Of a stretch of DNA of 64,000 nt, positions 45,093-53,518 are shown piece after piece. The DNA lies in assembly GCF_047553015.1 (NCBI RefSeq), contig NZ_CP180212.1:1364001-1428000 (forward strand), written 5' to 3'. How positions within the stretch are numbered: position 1 is the stretch's first letter; the number at the start of each line of letters is the position of its first letter. The translations under genes were made by a program, and so were the position numbers. The stretch comes from Carnobacterium_A sp047553015 (lineage in GTDB: Bacteria; Bacillota; Bacilli; Lactobacillales; Carnobacteriaceae). A model generated the notes under the pieces. The model was not told where the DNA came from and did no database searches. It saw only the letters and a program-made list of their open reading frames with translations.

Positions 45093-46253
45093 CTATAGAA
45101 TTTCATTCAAGCAATCAGCAACGTAACGAACATCCTCTTGCTGCAAGTTTGAACTGCAGGGAATATTCAAAATATGCTTGACATAATAACTAGCTTTTTC
45201 AATTTTATAAGATTGTGCAGTCAAGTAAGGTTTTTGTTCATGAATTAAACCCCAGATCGGTCTCGTTTGAATCCCTTTACCATGTAGCGTCTTAATTAAA
45301 GCTTGAATGTCTACTTCTTCTTTAATGACTAAAGCGTAAAACCAGTAATTCAAACGAATAGTAGGGTTGAAATCCATTAATTCAACCGCTTTATTCTGCT
45401 CAAATTTTTCTTTGTATAACTCGAAATTAGCTTTTTTTGTTGCAATAAAGGTTTCTAGGCTTTCTAATTGGCCAACACCTAAGGCTGCTTGTAAATTTGT
45501 CATTCGGTAATTGTATCCTACTGCATGGTGAATGAAGCTCGTTGTGTCATCTTTAGCTTGAGTAGAAAGATATTTTAAATAATCTAAATCTTCTTTCTTT
45601 TTAGCCACGACCATTCCTCCGCCACCAGTTGTTATAATTTTATTTCCATTAAAAGAGAACACACCAAAGTCTCCAATTGTTCCCGCATACTCCCCTTTGT
45701 ATTTCCCTTGAGTATAGTAAGAACCTAAAGCTTCTGTTGCATCTTCGATTAATTTAAGATTGTATGTTTCTGCAATATCCATTAATTTTTCCATATCCAT
45801 CAAATTCCCAAAAACATGAACTCCAAGGATTGCTTTAATTTGACGGTTTGTATGATTATTGGTTAAGATACCGTCTTTAAACGTACATTCCTCTTCAATA
45901 AATTGACGCAACTTGTCTGGATCAATGCACAATGAATCATCACAATCCATAAAAATAGGTTCTGCTCCAACATAGCGGATCGGGTTAACGGCTGCAATAA
46001 AAGTCAACGTTGCCGCAAAAACTTCATCGCCTAGGCCTACTCCACTTTGAATTAAAGATAAATGAAGCCCTGCTGTCCCACTTTGAACGGCAGCTGCTTG
46101 TTCAACTCCTAAATAAGCTGAGATATTTTTTTCGAACATCTCAATGTAGCTTCCACCAGTTGATACCCATTCGTCTTTAACCGCTTGTGTCACATAGTTT
46201 AATTCATTTCCTTTAATATTCGGTACAGATAAAGGGATAAATTCTCTTTCCAT
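45093..46253 (-). CDS. legC: PLP-dependent aminotransferase, LegC-type
   Basis: Adds the 4-amino group to the 4-keto sugar made by LegB. The ATG at 46253 follows GAAGGAGG by eight bases; a TTG start at 46271 overlaps that site. The 386 residues are of the DegT/DnrJ/EryC1 family with LSLIQSGVGLGDEVFAATLTF, HVFGNL, EDATEALGS (PLP-binding Asp) and SFNGNKIITTGGGG with the Schiff-base lysine (about 192-205). Contains the SxxxGxxLxSxxxAxxxxN-free form typical of the LegC group. Directly follows legB. Confidence 0.9.
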   Translation of the reverse strand: MEREFIPLSVPNIKGNELNYVTQAVKDEWVSTGGSYIEMFEKNISAYLGVEQAAAVQSGTAGLHLSLIQSGVGLGDEVFAATLTFIAAVNPIRYVGAEPIFMDCDDSLCIDPDKLRQFIEEECTFKDGILTNNHTNRQIKAILGVHVFGNLMDMEKLMDIAETYNLKLIEDATEALGSYYTQGKYKGEYAGTIGDFGVFSFNGNKIITTGGGGMVVAKKKEDLDYLKYLSTQAKDDTTSFIHHAVGYNYRMTNLQAALGVGQLESLETFIATKKANFELYKEKFEQNKAVELMDFNPTIRLNYWFYALVIKEEVDIQALIKTLHGKGIQTRPIWGLIHEQKPYLTAQSYKIEKASYYVKHILNIPCSSNLQQEDVRYVADCLNEIL

Positions 46254-46271
46254 CTTGGTAACCTCCTTCAA

Positions 46272-47249
46272 TTAGATATTATAAATATCTGTTTTGTAGC
46301 TATCCATGTTGTTTTTCAAAAATTCAATGGTTTCAGCTAACCCTTGCTCCAATGTATACTGTGGTTTCCAATCTGTTAAACGCATAATTTTTTCGTTTGA
46401 TCCTAATAAACGGTTTACTTCACTTTTTTCTGGACGCAAGCGAATATCTTCTGTAATGATTTTAGCATTAGGATTGATTTGACGAATCATTTCATTAGCT
46501 AACTCACCAATAGATATTTCTTGTTGTGTAGCGATATTGATTTCTTCACCAATCGTATTTTCAGCATGTGCTAAGGTAATAAAGCCATTTGCTGTATCTT
46601 TAACGTAGTTAAAATCTCTTGTAGGTGTAATCGAACCTAATTTTATTTCTTCTTTTCCTGCTAATAATTGAGTGATAATTGTCGGAATAACGGCACGAGC
46701 AGATTGTCTCGGTCCATATGTGTTAAATGGGCGAACAATTGTAATCGGCATTTCAAAACTTCTATAAAAAGATTCTGCCATACGATCTGAACCAATTTTT
46801 GTAGCTGAATAAGGCGATTGCCCTTGGAAAGGATGATTTTCATCAATCGGAACGTATTGAGCCGTTCCATATACTTCTGACGTTGATGTAACTAAAACAC
46901 GCTTTGTTCCTAGATCTCTAGCTGCTTGGAGCACATTCAACGTTCCTTTAATATTTGTATCTACATATGAATCAGGTGAATGGTAACTAAAAGGTATCGC
47001 AATCAATGCAGCAAGATGATAAACCGTATCAATGCCTTTCATCGATTCTCTAACGCCATTAGGATCACGAATATCACCCGTAAATACTTCTACTTGGCTC
47101 AAAATATTTTTAGGTAAGCTATCTAACCAACCCCATGAATTAAATGAGTTGTAATAAGCAAATGCTCTTACTTTTTCTCCTCTTTTTACTAATTCCTCTA
47201 CTAAATGGCTTCCGATAAAACCGTCAGCTCCTGTTACTAATACTGTCAT
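46272..47249 (-). CDS. legB: NDP-GlcNAc 4,6-dehydratase, LegB-type
   Basis: First committed step: forms the NDP-4-keto-6-deoxy-GlcNAc from NDP-GlcNAc (GDP in Campylobacter, UDP in some others). The 325-residue extended SDR has GADGFIGSH (7-15), TSTSEVYGTA (about 121-130) and the catalytic YSATK at about 146-150, with a true tyrosine, unlike CapD and CapE here. This retaining type and the adjacent legC distinguish it from PseB, so legionaminic rather than pseudaminic acid is favoured. GGAGAGAGAC precedes the ATG; extended -10 promoter about 75 bp upstream. Confidence 0.9.
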   Translation of the reverse strand: MTVLVTGADGFIGSHLVEELVKRGEKVRAFAYYNSFNSWGWLDSLPKNILSQVEVFTGDIRDPNGVRESMKGIDTVYHLAALIAIPFSYHSPDSYVDTNIKGTLNVLQAARDLGTKRVLVTSTSEVYGTAQYVPIDENHPFQGQSPYSATKIGSDRMAESFYRSFEMPITIVRPFNTYGPRQSARAVIPTIITQLLAGKEEIKLGSITPTRDFNYVKDTANGFITLAHAENTIGEEINIATQQEISIGELANEMIRQINPNAKIITEDIRLRPEKSEVNRLLGSNEKIMRLTDWKPQYTLEQGLAETIEFLKNNMDSYKTDIYNI

Positions 47250-47322
47250 TTGTCTCTCTCCTTCATATCTATATACTTTACTGACTCTTTCTTACATCCT
47301 TTGGAAAAATGTATTCTAGGCA

Positions 47323-47352
47323 ATTATAACATAATTCGAATCACTAGTGTTG
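47323..47352 (-). promoter_or_regulatory. Extended -10 promoter of the leg operon
   Basis: TATAAT at 47328-47323 with TGT in front (47331-47329). The string ATTATGTTATAATTGC differs by one base from that at the capsule operon promoter (22259-22275). The -35 region is poor, as expected of an extended -10 promoter. Confidence 0.6.
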
Positions 47353-47399
47353 CATGAAACATAGAATGTTCTATAAGTTTATTTCCAGTATTTTAACGT

Positions 47400-47445
47400 A
47401 CAAAAAAGGCCTTGTACTGAACTTAGATGACTCATCCAAGACCAA
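47400..47445 (-). terminator. Terminator after the 47557-51112 operon
   Basis: GGTCTTG (47443-47437) pairs with CAAGGCC (47414-47408), with a smaller GATGA/TCATC hairpin inside, followed on the minus strand by TTTTTT at 47407-47402. Confidence 0.65.
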
Positions 47446-47556
47446 TAAAAAGGACCAAATACATAGACTAGGATAAACTACGTTCTACTTTTAATAAACG
47501 ATTTTCTTCAATTAAATGAATTTGAAATTGTTCTTATTTTTACCTGACTAATCCCC

Positions 47557-48648
47557 TTATTTCAAATAAATTTTTTCTAATTGACTTGCTGTTTTTTTCA
47601 TATCATAAACTTCTAATTCTGGTCTTGGTGTATTTCCATATGGTTTTGCTAAAACCAGTTCAGCCCACTCTTTTTTAGGGGTATCTAATGAAATGAAATG
47701 GACATTTTCTGATAGTTGCGTTTCTTTTGAAACTTCAGTAGATAACACGAGTTTTAAGTTTGCCGCTTGTGCCTCGACAGCAACAATTGGTAGTCCTTCA
47801 TATAAAGAAGGCAGCAAGAATACGTCCATTGTTTTTAATAATTCCGCAATATCCTTTCGCTCACCTAAAAAATGAACGTTTTCTGAGAAAGTCTTGTTTT
47901 TGACTTTCTCTTTTATTTCGTCTTGTAAACTCCCTGTACCCACTAAAATCAAATGGCTGGTTGGATTTAATTCTACTATTTCTTCAAATAAATCAATCAA
48001 GAAGCGATGGTTCTTTTGTTCTTCAAAACGACCAATATTCCCTACAACAAAAGCCTCACTTGGAATCATTAGTTCTTCACGTAACTGTTCTTTACTCTTA
48101 GAAACATTACGATATTTTTCTAAATCAATTCCATTTGCAACAAAAATAAATGGTTGGTTTTCTCCATAAAGTCCTATGCCAGCCTCATGTGAGCAAGCTA
48201 AATAATCGGTTGCATTCTTTTTTATCAAGTAATGAAACAACTGACGAATAATGGGCAATGGAAAACGATTGCCTTTACCGTCTGACGTAGCATGACTATG
48301 TACGATTCTTTTTTTAATGCCCACTTTTTTTGCAATCCATAGATTAATTCCACCACCAAAGAATATCTCACTGTGTACGATATCTATTTTTTTATCTTTC
48401 AGCAATTTTTTTACTGTTTTAATATAAGCAAAAATATGTTTGTTAGGATTAGGTACAACATAAATATTTCCGCCTAATGCGCTTATTTCTTGATGATAAG
48501 GAGTAACATCCTTAAAATCTTCATAAATTAAAAAATCAAATTGAATTTTGCTGCGATCAATATTGCGGTAAGCATTCATCATGAATGTTTCTGCACCACC
48601 TTGGCCCATTCTTCCTTGGAAATGCATGACTCTTATTGGTTCTTGCAT
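47557..48648 (-). CDS. Glycosyltransferase family 4
   Basis: A 363-residue GT-B protein. It has MHFQGRMGQGGAETFMMNAYRN at the N-terminus, HSEIFFGGGINLWIAK and HSHATSD for the acceptor side, GNIGRFEEQKNHRFLI (about 206-221) at the domain joint, LVGTGSLQDEI and SLYEGLPIVAVEAQ (about 291-304) with the donor-binding glutamates. All motifs intact. GAGGAGG precedes the ATG. Last gene of the operon led by the initiating transferase at 51112. Confidence 0.87.
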   Translation of the reverse strand: MQEPIRVMHFQGRMGQGGAETFMMNAYRNIDRSKIQFDFLIYEDFKDVTPYHQEISALGGNIYVVPNPNKHIFAYIKTVKKLLKDKKIDIVHSEIFFGGGINLWIAKKVGIKKRIVHSHATSDGKGNRFPLPIIRQLFHYLIKKNATDYLACSHEAGIGLYGENQPFIFVANGIDLEKYRNVSKSKEQLREELMIPSEAFVVGNIGRFEEQKNHRFLIDLFEEIVELNPTSHLILVGTGSLQDEIKEKVKNKTFSENVHFLGERKDIAELLKTMDVFLLPSLYEGLPIVAVEAQAANLKLVLSTEVSKETQLSENVHFISLDTPKKEWAELVLAKPYGNTPRPELEVYDMKKTASQLEKIYLK

Positions 48649-48666
48649 AGACTAGCCTCCTCTTAT

Positions 48667-49710
48667 TTAAAATTGGCGTTTAAACTTTTCAATTGTTTTT
48701 GGTGAAATTGTACTAATGAGATACATCGCCTTTGAAGCGTAATAATTTAAGTACGCTGATTTTGTCTTGAATAAAGCTTTCATTATTAGTCGTATTTTTG
48801 TATCTGTTAGGGTTTGATTACCCGCTTTTAAGACTGCTGGATGCGTAACAATTGCTTTCGTATGAGCAATCTTCTCTCGATAACTCAATGGGCAACCCTG
48901 ACTATGAAAAGGAATAATACAAGACATCACACCTTTTAAGAATAACGCACTCGAGCCCTCTTCATTCAGTGTTGTCAAGTTTACTAGTTCTTGATAAAAT
49001 TCAACAAATGTCTCAAATTTATTGGGTAGATATTGATTGGTTAAACTATTTTTACCATCGAATGTGTAGTGGTACAAAACGTCGTCAACAACTAAACACT
49101 TCGTAACGTGCTCAAAATAGGCAATATTAAACAATCGGTCTTCACAACTTTTATAACTAGGAAATTCGACATCGAATTTCTTTATAGTATCTAAACGGAA
49201 GACTTTATTCCAAATAACATACATGAGTTGTTTGTTCATTAACGGATAAATGGCTGCTAAAAACTCTTGATGTGTTTCTAACAGTTGAGAAGGAGCTTTA
49301 ACTACTCGACGATCTACTACTTCATTTTTATCCATCACTTGCATCTCATAAGATGAGATCATTAAATCAACATCTTCATGCTGGTTTAAATACGTTGCGT
49401 AGGTTTCAAGAGTCGTCGATGCGACAGCATCATCGGCATCAACTAATAATAAATACTTGCCTTGTGCTTGTGTGATCCCTTGGTTTCTAGCATTACCAGG
49501 ACCTCCGTTAGCAATAGACAAAACGGCTATTCGCTTGTCCGCTGTTGCATACTGTTCCACCACCTGTTGAGTCTCATCTTTTGAGCCATCATTAACAATG
49601 ATTAATTCAAAATCAGCAAAGGTCTGTGCTTTTAAACTTTCAATCGTCGATCCAACTGTCTTTTCACAATTATATGCCGGCATCACAATACTAAAAAAAG
49701 GCTTAGTCAC
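48667..49710 (-). CDS. Glycosyltransferase family 2
   Basis: A 347-residue GT-A enzyme with FFSIVMPAYNCEKTVGSTI (about 5-23), VNDGSKDET (about 40-48), GGPGNARNQGI (about 69-79) and the metal-binding VDADDA (about 91-96). The C-terminal half has EDRLFN and HYTFDGKNSLTN as in capsular GT2 enzymes that add hexoses. GTG start at 49710 behind GAGGGG. Lies between the initiating transferase and the GT4 in one transcript. Donor unknown. Confidence 0.87.
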   Translation of the reverse strand: MTKPFFSIVMPAYNCEKTVGSTIESLKAQTFADFELIIVNDGSKDETQQVVEQYATADKRIAVLSIANGGPGNARNQGITQAQGKYLLLVDADDAVASTTLETYATYLNQHEDVDLMISSYEMQVMDKNEVVDRRVVKAPSQLLETHQEFLAAIYPLMNKQLMYVIWNKVFRLDTIKKFDVEFPSYKSCEDRLFNIAYFEHVTKCLVVDDVLYHYTFDGKNSLTNQYLPNKFETFVEFYQELVNLTTLNEEGSSALFLKGVMSCIIPFHSQGCPLSYREKIAHTKAIVTHPAVLKAGNQTLTDTKIRLIMKALFKTKSAYLNYYASKAMYLISTISPKTIEKFKRQF

Positions 49711-49732
49711 ATTTTTCCCCTCGCAATCTTAT

Positions 49733-51112
49733 TTAATCTAACAGAATAATTTCTTTTGGAATTTCTTTTGGTGCTTCACCTTCTTCTAAGCCTTTGGAAG
49801 AAACTTTATCGAATAAAATTTTAATGGTTTGAAGCATAATTTTAGTATCTAAAAAGAAACTGTACTTCTTGATATAAATTAAATCAAAATTTAACTTGCT
49901 ATTAAAATCAGATGCATATTTTCCATAAACTTGTGCATAGCCAGTAATTCCGGCACGAACATTGTGTCTCAAGTAATAAGCTGGATTTTGTTCTTGAAAT
50001 TGATCCACAAAAAATGGGCGCTCTGGTCTAGGTCCAACTACAGACATTTCCCCTTTTAGTACATTGAATAATTGAGGCAATTCATCTATGCGTAACGCTC
50101 TTAGATATTTACCAATTGGCGTAATTCTTGTATCACTTGATGAAGCGAGCACCGGTCCTGAATCTTTTTCAGCTGTTGCAGCCATTGATCTAAATTTTAA
50201 AATATTAAATTCTTTGCCACCTTGAGTAATGCGGACTTGGCTGTAAAAAGCTGGTCCTTTTGATGTTAGTTTAACTAAAATGACCGTTATCAACATAATT
50301 GGCGAAGTGAGTATTAATAGAACAGCAGAAAATAAAATATCTACCACTCGTTTGATAAAATCATCTTCACCTGGTATTTTAAAGTCAGAAATTTCAATAA
50401 TGCTCTCATCTTCTATGTTCATAATATTTGGATTCACCATTACAATATTCTCAAAACTTGTATTTAAGAATAATTTTTTTTCATTTTTAATTAATAATTC
50501 ATAAATTTTTATCTTTTCTTCTTCTTGTATCTGACTAGCAAGATAGACAATATCTATCTCATCAATATTCGCTTTAATATTTTCATAATAGTGATCCACT
50601 ACAACTATTTTTACTTTGTGTCGTTCATTTTTAGCAGAAGCAAAGTTTTGATAAGCAGAATGCACTTTTTCTTTCGTTCCTACAAGCATCACTTGTTTTG
50701 TTCCATTTAGTTTAATGTACAAGAGGTAGACAATTGCTCGCCAAATAAATAAAATAACCGTGCTAACGATTAAGGTATAGACTAAAACGGATCTAGGGAA
50801 AGTAAACCAACGGCCAGCAAACGTGACGGCCATGATGGCGATTGTCATAATCACTTGAACGATAATAGTAATATACAAAAAATCAATGAGTGACTTATTG
50901 TACAAAATATAAACACCAAATAAAATATTTAAAAAAATAAATACGGCCATAATATAACTAAATGAACTTGTATATGCGACAAAGTTATAGTCTGGGATGT
51001 TTTCTTTAAATTGGATATAAAAAGAGAAAAGAATAGATAGGTGGAATAACAAAACATCTACCATCACTATGACTATTTTTTTTGTTTTACTAAATTTTTC
51101 TCCTTGGGACAT
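49733..51112 (-). CDS. Initiating undecaprenyl-phosphate sugar transferase, long form
   Basis: A 459-residue polyisoprenyl glycosylphosphotransferase of the WbaP/EpsE kind. About five N-terminal transmembrane helices (12-140) and a degenerate nucleotide-binding middle domain are followed by the catalytic domain from about residue 245, with VVDILFSAVLLILTSPIM, FNILKFRSM, IDELPQ (Asp-Glu dyad) and VVGPRPERP. It starts the second assembly operon, placing hexose-1-phosphate or a similar sugar on undecaprenyl phosphate. GGAGG is nine bases before the ATG. It differs from the short CapM-like enzyme at 17450, so two polymers are started independently. Confidence 0.9.
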   Translation of the reverse strand: MSQGEKFSKTKKIVIVMVDVLLFHLSILFSFYIQFKENIPDYNFVAYTSSFSYIMAVFIFLNILFGVYILYNKSLIDFLYITIIVQVIMTIAIMAVTFAGRWFTFPRSVLVYTLIVSTVILFIWRAIVYLLYIKLNGTKQVMLVGTKEKVHSAYQNFASAKNERHKVKIVVVDHYYENIKANIDEIDIVYLASQIQEEEKIKIYELLIKNEKKLFLNTSFENIVMVNPNIMNIEDESIIEISDFKIPGEDDFIKRVVDILFSAVLLILTSPIMLITVILVKLTSKGPAFYSQVRITQGGKEFNILKFRSMAATAEKDSGPVLASSSDTRITPIGKYLRALRIDELPQLFNVLKGEMSVVGPRPERPFFVDQFQEQNPAYYLRHNVRAGITGYAQVYGKYASDFNSKLNFDLIYIKKYSFFLDTKIMLQTIKILFDKVSSKGLEEGEAPKEIPKEIILLD

Positions 51113-51182
51113 GTTTCTTTTCCTCCATCCAATCTATCGAACTAATGTTTAGCTAGATAGATTCTCTTCAATTAATTTTTAC

Positions 51183-51216
51183 TGAGTCAGTAACCACTCT
51201 ACTTATTGGTTACTCA
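51183..51216 (-). terminator. Hairpin at the end of the third wzy gene (weak terminator)
   Basis: GAGTAACCA overlapping the stop codon pairs with TGGTTACT-GA-CTC (51184-51196). The minus-strand sequence behind it is AGTAAAAATTAATT, without a real T run, so termination may be partial and may let transcripts continue into the transferase operon. Confidence 0.4.
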
Positions 51217-52416
51217 TTTAAGATTCACTCTTGTTTTTTTAGTTGCTTTTACATAAATAAGCAACAGCAATAGGTAAATCCAAAAAGCTGAAGAAAGATA
51301 CCCGCCTTTTTGGAAGTTTAAAACAATAAATAGGATACCCATCTTATAATTTGTTAAGACCAAGTATAAACTGAATAAACAAACTAAGATAAACGCTATC
51401 AAGCCTAAATCAGATAATATATAGGCATAAATATTCCAGATTGATGGCGTGTGACCTATTCCGTTCCCCATAAATAAATGGTCTTTATTTACATAGTCCC
51501 AACTTTTTACAATTCTAAATAGTGCTGAAAAATCTTTTCCATTGATGATATCAATGGTTCGTTTGATAATTGTTTGATAAATAATATCTTTAGAAACAAA
51601 AAGCACTGTTGCAAAAACTCCAACGTAGAGCCAATAGGTCTTAACCCATCTAAATTCTTTTATTTTATCCAGACTGATAAAGTGCATCAGATAAATGAAC
51701 ACTAAAACTGCGATAGAACTATACGAGAAAGTCAAAATAACGGTTAATGTTAAGAACAGCGTCATCCAAGTAGGAATAGCGATGTATCGTTTATTAAATA
51801 AATTCATTCCGATAATGATCGTCAAATAATACCCTAGGTAAGAAGGTTCTGAAAAAACACTTCTCGTTCGAACCAGATTTTCTATTGCATTGAAACTATA
51901 ACTTAATACGTCTGTTCGCGTATATGTCCAAAAAAATTCGTATGGCAGTAAACCATCAGAATATAACGCAATCGTTATGTATATTCCAATAATCCCAACG
52001 ACAACTGCCACGCTGTTCATCATTTTTAATAATTTTTCTTCTAGTCCATAGTTCATTACGTAATTATAGAGTCCTACGTTTACCATAAGATAAAAGGTTA
52101 CTTTAATTAAACCGGCTAAACCGACTTTTAAGACAAATGGTTCATTGTTTAACTCGTTAATGAGAATATTTACTAGGATAACTCCTATTATTAGTAAAAT
52201 CCATTTTAATTGGTTTAATTTGATTTGGTAATGGGCACTAATGACTAAACAGCCTCCTATAAACAAAAAGACGTATTCTGTAAAAGTAAAAATACCAAAC
52301 ATCCAGTCTGTCAAAGCAAATGAACTACTCAATAAAAACAATAAAATCGTACTCCATTTTTCATTGTGAGAGTCGTTTAGCTGTTTCCATTTACTCAGTA
52401 AGGAAGTTTTTTCCAA
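51214..52416 (-). CDS. wzy: O-antigen polymerase-like membrane protein (third Wzy)
   Basis: A 400-residue protein with about 10-11 transmembrane helices. The extracytoplasmic part around residues 175-200 has RTRSVFSEPSYLGYY, and residues 290-320 have VKSWDYVNKDHLFMGNGIGHTP, features of the Wzy/WaaL superfamily (SEPS and GxGxG-like stretch). It begins at a TTG codon seven bases after AAGGTGG. Neighbours are GT2 and wzx genes of the third module. Polymerase is more likely than ligase in this setting. Confidence 0.8.
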   Translation of the reverse strand: MEKTSLLSKWKQLNDSHNEKWSTILLFLLSSSFALTDWMFGIFTFTEYVFLFIGGCLVISAHYQIKLNQLKWILLIIGVILVNILINELNNEPFVLKVGLAGLIKVTFYLMVNVGLYNYVMNYGLEEKLLKMMNSVAVVVGIIGIYITIALYSDGLLPYEFFWTYTRTDVLSYSFNAIENLVRTRSVFSEPSYLGYYLTIIIGMNLFNKRYIAIPTWMTLFLTLTVILTFSYSSIAVLVFIYLMHFISLDKIKEFRWVKTYWLYVGVFATVLFVSKDIIYQTIIKRTIDIINGKDFSALFRIVKSWDYVNKDHLFMGNGIGHTPSIWNIYAYILSDLGLIAFILVCLFSLYLVLTNYKMGILFIVLNFQKGGYLSSAFWIYLLLLLIYVKATKKTRVNLK

Positions 52417-52572
52417 CGCTTTTCCACCTTCCGTTTTTTACAAAGAATCAAGCTACGGTTATTGTACCATATTTTTAATAAGCTTACTTTTACGATTATA
52501 TCAAATATGAATGTAAAAGTGGTAGGATTTATTTGTAAGGAATTAGTCATCGTTCTATTCGTCAAACCGATA

Positions 52573-53493
52573 CTATTTTATTTTATGCCAGTACTTTTGC
52601 ATGTTCAAATAGCTTTTATCTAATAGAGAAAGCGTTTTAAAGGAATGAATGGATTGATTTTGTGCTAGTTTACTTTCTTTTAGACCATTATAAATAGACA
52701 GTAGCTGTCTTTTAATGAGTTTTTTTTGTGCTTTTGTATACTCTTTATTCTTGTAGTGCGCTTCTAGTTCTTTGCCTATCTTAAGATAGGAATCAAATGA
52801 TCGCTGGAGTTGTGCAGGTGTTTGTATCGTCATAATAGAATTCTCTCTGTATCTTCTATAATAATAGAAAGCATTGACATACATCATCGTTTTTATATGA
52901 ATAAACACTTGTGGCGTAAATAATTCATCTTCGTGAATCAGGTCTTCTCTAAAGGTCAACTGATTTTCGGTCAATACAGAGCGCTTAGTTAGATACAAAT
53001 AAACCGGTGAAACAAAAGTTCTGCTATTTGCTTTGAAACTGTCTCCTTTATAAATGTGATTTTCTATCAAACGATGGCTAAAGTCATAATATTTTTGATT
53101 AATCGTCTTTTCCATTCCATCAGTAAAAGCCATCCCATTAAAACGAATTAGATCAAGTTGGTTTTCTTCCATCATAGGAACGAGTTTAGCTAACATTTCT
53201 ACATCAATGTAATCATCTGAATCGACAAATAGTATGTATGTACCAGTTGCTTTGGCCATACCTGTATTGCGTGCTCCTGACAGGCCTTTATTTTTTTGTT
53301 CAATAAACCTTATCCGATTATCACTCAGGTAAGGTTGTATTTTTTCTCGGCTCTTATCCATGCTGCCATCTTCTACTATAATAATCTCCAGTTCTTGATA
53401 AGTTTGATTGATGATTGAATCAAGGCATTCCTCGATATACTCTTCGACGTTGTAAACCGGTACAATTACCGAGATGAGTGGATTATTTTTCAT
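52573..53493 (-). CDS. Glycosyltransferase family 2
   Basis: The start is placed at the ATG at 53493, seven bases after GGAG (a longer in-frame start at 53514 overlaps this site), giving 306 residues. GT-A motifs are ISVIVPVYNVEEYIEECLDS near the start, VEDGSMDKS, GLSGARNTGM and VDSDDYID, all intact, and LIHEDELFTP further on. It follows wzx by some 25 bases. Adds one sugar of the third polymer; donor unknown. Confidence 0.87.
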   Translation of the reverse strand: MKNNPLISVIVPVYNVEEYIEECLDSIINQTYQELEIIIVEDGSMDKSREKIQPYLSDNRIRFIEQKNKGLSGARNTGMAKATGTYILFVDSDDYIDVEMLAKLVPMMEENQLDLIRFNGMAFTDGMEKTINQKYYDFSHRLIENHIYKGDSFKANSRTFVSPVYLYLTKRSVLTENQLTFREDLIHEDELFTPQVFIHIKTMMYVNAFYYYRRYRENSIMTIQTPAQLQRSFDSYLKIGKELEAHYKNKEYTKAQKKLIKRQLLSIYNGLKESKLAQNQSIHSFKTLSLLDKSYLNMQKYWHKIK

Positions 53494-53518
53494 TAGTAAA
53501 CTCCTTTTAAACACTAAA

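Larger units (their letters stand above)
47250..47556. other. 307-bp intergenic region with legB promoter and a terminator
   Basis: Reading leftward it carries the stem-loop terminator of the upstream glycosyltransferase operon (47400-47445), another imperfect inverted element near 47465-47505 and then the legB promoter (47323-47331). No gene is seen. Confidence 0.6.

Noticed and set aside
46254..46271. A TTG start for legC six codons upstream
   Set aside because: It overlaps the GGAGG that is well placed for the ATG at 46253.
41243..47249. An ordinary sialic acid (Neu5Ac) or pseudaminic acid pathway
   Set aside because: Neu5Ac synthesis would not need a 4,6-dehydratase and aminotransferase; pseudaminic acid would use PseB/PseC/PseG, while the dehydratase here has a true YxxxK site and a NeuC-type epimerase is present. 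An isomer of legionaminic acid remains possible.
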